DNA of 64,000 nucleotides from Panonychus citri (Eukaryota > Arthropoda > Arachnida > Trombidiformes > Tetranychidae), in assembly GCF_014898815.1 (NCBI RefSeq), contig NW_026515513.1, positions 186,001-250,000 on the forward strand, in the 5' to 3' direction. Both the position numbers and the translations under genes were made by a program. Within the stretch, counting starts at the first letter, position 1. Each line of letters opens with the position of its first letter. Below the pieces are notes generated by a model. That model was not told the DNA's origin, did no database searches, and worked only from the letters and a program-made list of their open reading frames with translations. Positions 58,515 to 64,000 of the stretch are shown one piece after another.

Positions 58515-59201
58515 TTAATTAGTTACTTTGTTGATCTTTTCAGTGAAAAAATTAACTTTGTCAATCATTTTCATGATTAGTTTTCATTTATTTATCTTAA
58601 TTGTTATCATAATTATCAAGTGTTAGATTAAATCTCATTCACCTTAATATTAAATTGATTGATTAAAGTGAATCTTAATTAGCCTTCATCTTAATTGTAA
58701 ATTGTTTAACCCTTTATATTGATAGTAAGTAATTAAGATGACAAAATTTAACTATTTTTATTGATCATTCAATTGACTAGATTACAATTAAGGTAAATCA
58801 TCAAATCTGCCCACGAGCTCGTAATCTGATTGATCAACAATACAAAAGTAGTTTAATTATGTCTTATTGAATTAGATTTGATAATCAGATCGATATGATT
58901 GTTGATCAATTAAGGAAAATTTTGATTTCAAAATGATTCTTTCTCGTTATTATCTCAAATTGTTCTGAATTAACTTTGATTAATTACTTGGAACATGATT
59001 TTGAGGGACACATGAGGATTGATTTGTTTGGAAAAAAACTGTTAATGTTGATTAAATAACACAATTAAAGTACCACAATTTAGATATACAGATCAATATT
59101 AAGGTTGTTTGTTACAAAGGAATAATTTTTTTGTTTTCATTTGAATGATAATTTGATGATTATTAGAAAATTGGGAATATTTGGATTTTATAAATACATT
59201 T
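58515..59201. other. Intergenic, cathepsin array edge
   Basis: 690 bp including the copy 4 promoter (TATAAAG on - near 58714) and the 3' flank of CSN7. A short ORF on - at 59099-59281 overlaps the CSN7 end and is a shadow. Confidence 0.4.
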
Positions 59202-60017
59202 CTAATCGAATGATCTTGAATCTCTTGACGGCCCAGGTCGGTTTTTTTCTGATCGACGAGGAGTTCGTTTACTTTTACCAATATTAGATCCTTGGTTCAT
59301 GAATAAGGTCATATCATTATTGTCCTGGGAAAATTCAATATCTTGACCTGAGGTTTTCAAATGTAATTCAATTGATGATATTTGAGACTCCAATTCTTGT
59401 TTCTCTTTTGAATGAGCACTTTTGGTTGAATTTGCTTTAATTATTTGACTTTCAATGTCTGAGATGACATTATCACAATTAGAAGTCCAATTGGATAAAA
59501 CATCAATTATGGTCTCTAATTGTTCCTCCTTAATGTCCCGAGAAATTGTTGAACTTATCTCTAACCATCCATTTTCTTGATCCATTTTACCTTTGATTAT
59601 ATTTGAATAGATGACATCAATGATAAGATTTTCCAATTCTCTTAAATTAACAATTCCAAGTTGTTCATTCAATTTTTCATAGCTTAAGGTCTTATTTTTA
59701 CTGGCCAAATTAATAATAGTTAAATGTCGCAATTTAGTGACCATTTGACCAGTTAACTGTGGATATTTGAGTTGATTGTAATCATTGTAATTACCATAAG
59801 CAAACAGTTCCAATAAATCATAATATTTAGAATATTCTTCCGATTTAGATAGTTCTTTTATATTGGGTTGTCTCAATATCTCACCAAAAACATAGATTTG
59901 TGGATGATTAAGAACCTCTTTAATCAATTCAACAGCCGCCAAACCTTTACTCGTTTTTGAAAGGATAATAAACTGTTGAAGAGCCGATGGGGTGACCGGT
60001 GTAGCATCAACTTCCAT
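59202..60017 (-). CDS. CSN7: COP9 signalosome complex subunit 7
   Basis: Intronless, 271 aa from ATG 60017. The N-terminal helical repeats (LQQFIILSKTSKGLAAVELI, VFGEILRQPNI) and a PCI-type region (about 60-165, LTGQMVTKLRHLTIINLA, LRELENLIIDVIYSNIIKGKMDQ) match CSN7. A coiled-coil tail (about 185-235) and a basic, Ser/Arg-rich C-terminus follow. CSN7 is one of the six PCI subunits of the COP9 signalosome, which removes NEDD8 from cullins to control ubiquitin ligases. Length fits the family (about 270). Head to head with EOGT, 336 bp apart. Confidence 0.88.
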   Translation of the reverse strand: MEVDATPVTPSALQQFIILSKTSKGLAAVELIKEVLNHPQIYVFGEILRQPNIKELSKSEEYSKYYDLLELFAYGNYNDYNQLKYPQLTGQMVTKLRHLTIINLASKNKTLSYEKLNEQLGIVNLRELENLIIDVIYSNIIKGKMDQENGWLEISSTISRDIKEEQLETIIDVLSNWTSNCDNVISDIESQIIKANSTKSAHSKEKQELESQISSIELHLKTSGQDIEFSQDNNDMTLFMNQGSNIGKSKRTPRRSEKNRPGPSRDSRSFD

Positions 60018-60353
60018 ATCGACGAATATTGGACAACAATCAAATCAACGGAAAAAAAGACAATCACAATCAATTAATCAGCGAAACACAATAAAAACAA
60101 AACGTTCTCTATAAAGTAAACTTGCTCTTCCATTAGAAAATTCAATCTATCGATTGTATCGATGAAAAGACCAGAGAAAAGAAAGAGAAAAGAAAGAACA
60201 ACAACTGGTGACATCTGTTGGATTTTCTAAACTTCGCCTAACATATGAGGGGATTTTCTCTGAGGTCGGGTTACCAAAAGTGCTCATCAAGATCATCCGC
60301 CGTCCATTGTTGGTGTGCCTTTTTCACTTTGGAATATATAAATTATCTTAATC
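60018..60353. promoter_or_regulatory. Compact bidirectional promoter of CSN7 (-) and EOGT (+)
   Basis: 336 bp between two divergent start codons. Holds a GA-rich stretch at about 60165-60200 and the 18-nt motif at 60271-60288. TATATAAA at 60335-60342 lies only 11 bp from the EOGT ATG and is too close to serve it unless transcription starts unusually. Confidence 0.6.
60271..60288 (+). promoter_or_regulatory. 18-nt promoter motif, copy B
   Basis: TTACCAAAAGTGCTCATC, 66 bp upstream of the EOGT ATG, one mismatch from 41015-41032. Confidence 0.4.
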
Positions 60354-62324
60354 ATGGCGATGACAATAAGTTCTAATTGTTGTCTAATTGATCGTTCTCA
60401 CTTTGGTCTAATTATATTGTATTTGACATGTTTGTTCGTTCGGTTTAGTCAACAATATGAACCGGTACCCGATTTACCTTTGTCTCATTATCCATTCTTT
60501 TTCCAGAGTAATCATCACTTAATTGAGAAAATGTGTTCATCTTCTAGACAATTAATTCCTAAAGAACAAAAGATCTGTGATTATGTTAATTCTACTGGCC
60601 TTAAGTGTTGGGGTTATGAATCTGCTTTTGGGGTTAATTGTTCAAATAAAGTTGAAAGAATCACAGGTTTGTAATATGTTAACTTATTCGTTTTATCAAG
60701 TTCTCTTTTTTTTTGTTCTATGATAAAAGATCAAATTGTCTTTGGTTTAATTTATTCTCTTAATCATCTCTTCTTTTTATTTTTCTTATATAAATTTAAT
60801 TCTAATCAGTTTATTATGTATGATAAATTGTTTTAATGTCTTGTGTTTTGTTTCTCGTTTCTTCCAATAGATTGTGAAAAGAGTAACAATGGTTGGCCCA
60901 ACAGTGAAAGTGAACAAAGAGAAACTTTTTTTAACCAAGGAGATTTTGGTTACATTATGGAACGAACCAAAGAATTGACTACTTATTGTAAACCAAAAAT
61001 GACCTTTGGAAGTCCATTGAAACTTCTAGGACAAAGTTCAAGCCTTGAATGTACTCGATATTTTAGATTTTGTCGGGGAAAAAGTATTATGATTGATTTC
61101 AAGCGACTGGAAACACTCAAAGAACCAATTAAATATCGTACAGATATTCTTGAAAATGGACAAATCGGTGGATGGGATTGTGATCGTGATATTTTATCAA
61201 TTAGAAAGGAAAGTGCCCACAAATCTCCGTTACAATCTTGGTTCGATGAGCTTGAACATTACGATGTTTACGATAATAAACCAAACTGTGATATAACAAT
61301 AACCAAACCAACATACATAATGAAATTAGATGCTACAGTTAATATGTATCATCATTTCTGTGATTTTGTTAATCTTTACGCAACATTACATCTTAATCAA
61401 AGTTTCTCAACGGACATTAACATCCTAATTTGGGACACTTATCCATATCGATCCAATTTCGGTATTGTTTGGAAAGCTTTTACCAATAATCCAATTCTAA
61501 ACCTAAGCCTTTACAAAGGGAAAAAGGTTTGCTTTAAAGATGCTCTCTTCTCATTATTACCTCGAATGGTTTTCGGTAAGTTAATTTTCCTCAAAATATC
61601 TAATCATCATCTAATCAATTCTCTCTTTTTTTTTCAATTTCTCCAATTAGGTTTATACTACAATATGCCTTTGGTTCCTGGTTGTCGTAAAAGTCGATTA
61701 TTCCAAGCATTCAATGAACACGTTCTTTACAAATTAAATATCACCCAAAATTATACCCAAATTGATGATCCATCGACAATCAGAATAACTCTAATCTCCC
61801 GGTCAACTAAATATCGAAAAATATTAAACGAAGATGAATTATTGGATAATTTAAAGAAAAAATCTAACAATTTCAAAGTCCAACGAGTTGAATTTACTCA
61901 TCAAATGCCATTTTCGGATCAATTAACAATTAGTCACAATTCTGATATACTAATTGGTATGCATGGAGCTGGATTAACTCATTGTCTTTTCCAACCCAAT
62001 TGGGGAGTCCTATTTGAATTATATAATTGTGATGATGAAAATTGTTACAAAGATTTAGCATCTCTACGAGGCCTTAAATATATTACTTGGTCATCGAGAG
62101 ACAAATTATATCCACAAGATGAAGGTAATCATCCCAATTTAGGTGCTCATCAAAAATTTACCAATTATCGATTTGATGTTAACGAATTTATAAATCTAGT
62201 TATGGAAGGAGTTAAATACGTTCGCAAGGAGCGAGTTAAATATCTCCAATCATCATCAATTGAAAACCAAATAACAATTAACTCAAATACTCAACAATCA
62301 GGAAAATCTCATCTTGAATTATAA
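60354..62324 (+). CDS. EOGT: EGF domain-specific O-GlcNAc transferase (GT61)
   Basis: Three exons: 60354-60666, 60871-61575, 61651-62324; 563 aa. Signal sequence or anchor about 10-32 (HFGLIILYLTCLFV). The GT61 catalytic region has YHHFCDFVNLYATLHLN, WDTYPY, CFKDALFSLLPRM, LYYNMPLVPGC, IGMHGAGLTHCLF and LRGLKYITW, the run of motifs of EOGT. The enzyme adds O-GlcNAc to EGF repeats (for example Notch, Dumpy) in the ER lumen. The C-terminus HLEL is a KDEL-like retrieval signal, where vertebrate EOGT ends HDEL-like. The 75-bp intron 2 is in frame and stop-free, so retention would add 25 residues in the catalytic domain; GT-AG ends and a T-rich tail favour splicing. Confidence 0.9.
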
Positions 62325-64000
62325 GCATCAATTTCAAGACTATTACATCAACAGAAAGAACAAAATTTATTTCAATTTTGACGAAACAACTAATTATACA
62401 CTTTTTAATTGTTCTAAACAATTACTTGACCAATTGTAATTAATTTACAATACAATCTTCCTCTCACTAATTAACTTATATTTAAGTATTTTGTAAATGC
62501 ACAATCAATTCCCATTCCAATCAATTTGCAAATGGTGCACAATCAAGCCCACAACTGAAAAGTCTGATTATTTTAGTCAATTAATCTAAATTTGCCTCTG
62601 TAAATCAACAACCACCACAATCAAATAATTAAATGTACACTTTTGTTTACAATAATCTCTTTAACAATTAAAGAGTTTGAAAAGGAAAAAATTTTCGCTT
62701 CAATTATTTTTCTTTGTATCTTTTCAATCAATACAAACACTTCACAGAGATTCAGGTTTTGGGTCAACTCTTTGGTTAATCAACCAAAGAGATTTAATTA
62801 AACTGGACAATAATCATAATTTTCTGTCTTCATCTCTTTCTATCAAATAGACAGTAGAGTTTAACTTTCTCTCTTTTCTCTTGTTTTTCTGTCAGAATAA
62901 TTTTCACTTTGTTTGGGTTAATCTCTCTCACTTTCTCTCTCTTTCTATTTTTATGTTTTCTTTTTTTCTACTCTCTCACAACAAGTACTTAATTGTTCCC
63001 TGGCTAATTAACACTTACACGATTGATCAATCAAGGTATTAACCACAAAGGTAAGTTAATTAATCTGATGATTTGTTTTCTTTGTTTGATGACAGATTGT
63101 TTATCTTTTTCTCTTCTTCTCCATTTCTGTCTATCTTTTTTTTTCTTTCTTTCTCTCTGTCTTTTTTTCTCTATGTATTCTCCCTCCCCTTTGATATTTA
63201 CTCTCTCTCTCTCTTTCTATTCTCACTATTATATTTTATCTTCTTCTCTTTCTCTGTTGAATATCTTGTTATTTCTGTAGTAATTTGTTTACTTATTTGC
63301 TCGTCTCTCTTTTTCTCTCTCTCTCTCTCTGTGTCTCTCTAATTATCTTCCTCTATGGTTCCTCGTCTTCTTAATTTTTTAGATTGGTGATTATAATTGT
63401 TTAGATGCAAAGGTAATTCAAGCATCAGATGTGATTATCAAAAGTTAATCAAGCAAGGTCAAGGTAAGTAAAGTCAAGAAGAAATTATCATTTTAAATCT
63501 GGAAGATGATGATGACTCTTTTTTTTGTTATAATAACTGTTTGCTACTCTCTCTCTCTCTCTCTTCTTGTATCATTTGTTAACATGACTATTTGCCTGGT
63601 TTTGATTTCCTGTTGTTATTCAGTTGGTTTTGATTACTTTGTCATTTTAATTGGGTTGGGAAAAGAGCAATTATTGTACAAATTACAGGTAATTAATTGA
63701 AAGAAAACCACCTCAATAATGATGATTATGGTCTAAGAACTGACCATATATCTCATGTTAAAAGATGGAATAAGCTATAAACAAGGTAAGTGAGAGAAGA
63801 AAAAAAAATATTCTATTCTCTTTTCACCATTTTCTCTTTTCTCTTTATTTTCTATGAGGATTAACTTTCATGTTGTTCTCTTTGTCGTTTGATTTGAAAC
63901 AATTATTATTTGTTTTCTCTCTCATTATCTATCTCTTGTCTTTAATTGATTCTAATTGTTTCTTTCTATTTTTTTTCTTCTTCTCTCTTCTTTTGTCTCA
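62325..64000. other. CT-rich region, possible noncoding 5' exons of a downstream gene
   Basis: No coding gene. CT tracts at about 62870-62970, 63085-63345, 63550-63565 and 63820-64000. Several donor-like sites (AAGGTAAGTTAA at about 63051, AAGGTAAGTAAAG at 63464, AAGGTAAGTGAGAG at 63784) with possible acceptors (TTTTTTAG at 63382) suggest spliced leader exons of a + strand gene starting here. ORFs such as 63023-63342 are CT-repeat artefacts. Confidence 0.4.

Noticed and set aside
60335..60342. TATATAAA as TATA box for EOGT
   Set aside because: Only 11 bp before the ATG, so transcription directed by it would start inside the coding region and lose the signal sequence.
63023..63342. Two overlapping ORFs rich in Leu, Ser and Phe
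   Set aside because: They are translations of CT microsatellite DNA in different frames, without ATG-context or family support.
1..64000. CRISPR arrays, phage, plasmid or bacterial operons
   Set aside because: No regularly spaced direct repeats with unique spacers, no bacterial gene organisation, and introns throughout; the sequence is eukaryotic.

Overview
This is a 64 kb piece of an AT-rich arthropod nuclear genome. Genes carry short GT-AG introns, and noncoding DNA is dominated by ACAATTA/TAATTGT-like words. The gene set (several ABC subfamily H transporters, a tandem cathepsin B array, astacins, a DEG/ENaC-like subunit) fits a spider mite (Tetranychidae, for example Tetranychus). That assignment is inferred from gene content, not from a database match. 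All exon structures were built by hand from splice signals; for every multi-exon gene the reading phases join and the total coding length divides by three.

Region 1 (1-17 kb) is an accessory block. Two intronless ABCH half-transporters lie on + (95-2242, 6926-9013) and two on - (11704-13791, 14874-16991). Each + copy is followed by an astacin gene: a short one that has lost the zinc site (4091-4744) and an intact one (10050-11164). This looks like a duplicated ABCH-astacin unit. Between the units lie a scrap of a third ABCH body, a scrap of ABCH 5' flank, and a 192-bp Tc1/mariner-type MITE inserted in that flank.

Region 2 (17-32.6 kb) holds a divergent DEG/ENaC-like channel subunit (-), a glycine-rich secreted protein (+), a CNTD1-like meiotic cyclin-fold protein (-), an MFSD6-like transporter (+) and an unrecognised signal-peptide/membrane protein (+).

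Region 3 (33-50.6 kb) is mostly conserved cellular genes: a 14-exon PTIP/PAXIP1 homologue with six BRCT domains and a very long glutamine-rich middle (-), a seven-exon SLC7 light-chain amino-acid transporter (+), a SARNP/CIP29-like repeat protein without a SAP domain (-), and a microsomal/juvenile-hormone-type epoxide hydrolase (+).

Region 4 (51.8-58.5 kb) is a tandem array of four cathepsin B-like proteases (-) with identical four-exon structures. They differ in the occluding loop and around the active site. Region 5 (59.2-62.3 kb) is a head-to-head pair, COP9 signalosome subunit 7 (-) and the ER O-GlcNAc transferase EOGT (+). The last 1.7 kb is CT-rich and may hold noncoding exons of a gene beyond the window.

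I see no CRISPR, operon or selfish system. The most unusual content is the evolutionary dynamics of the ABCH-astacin and cathepsin arrays, plus an 18-nt motif shared by two promoter regions.
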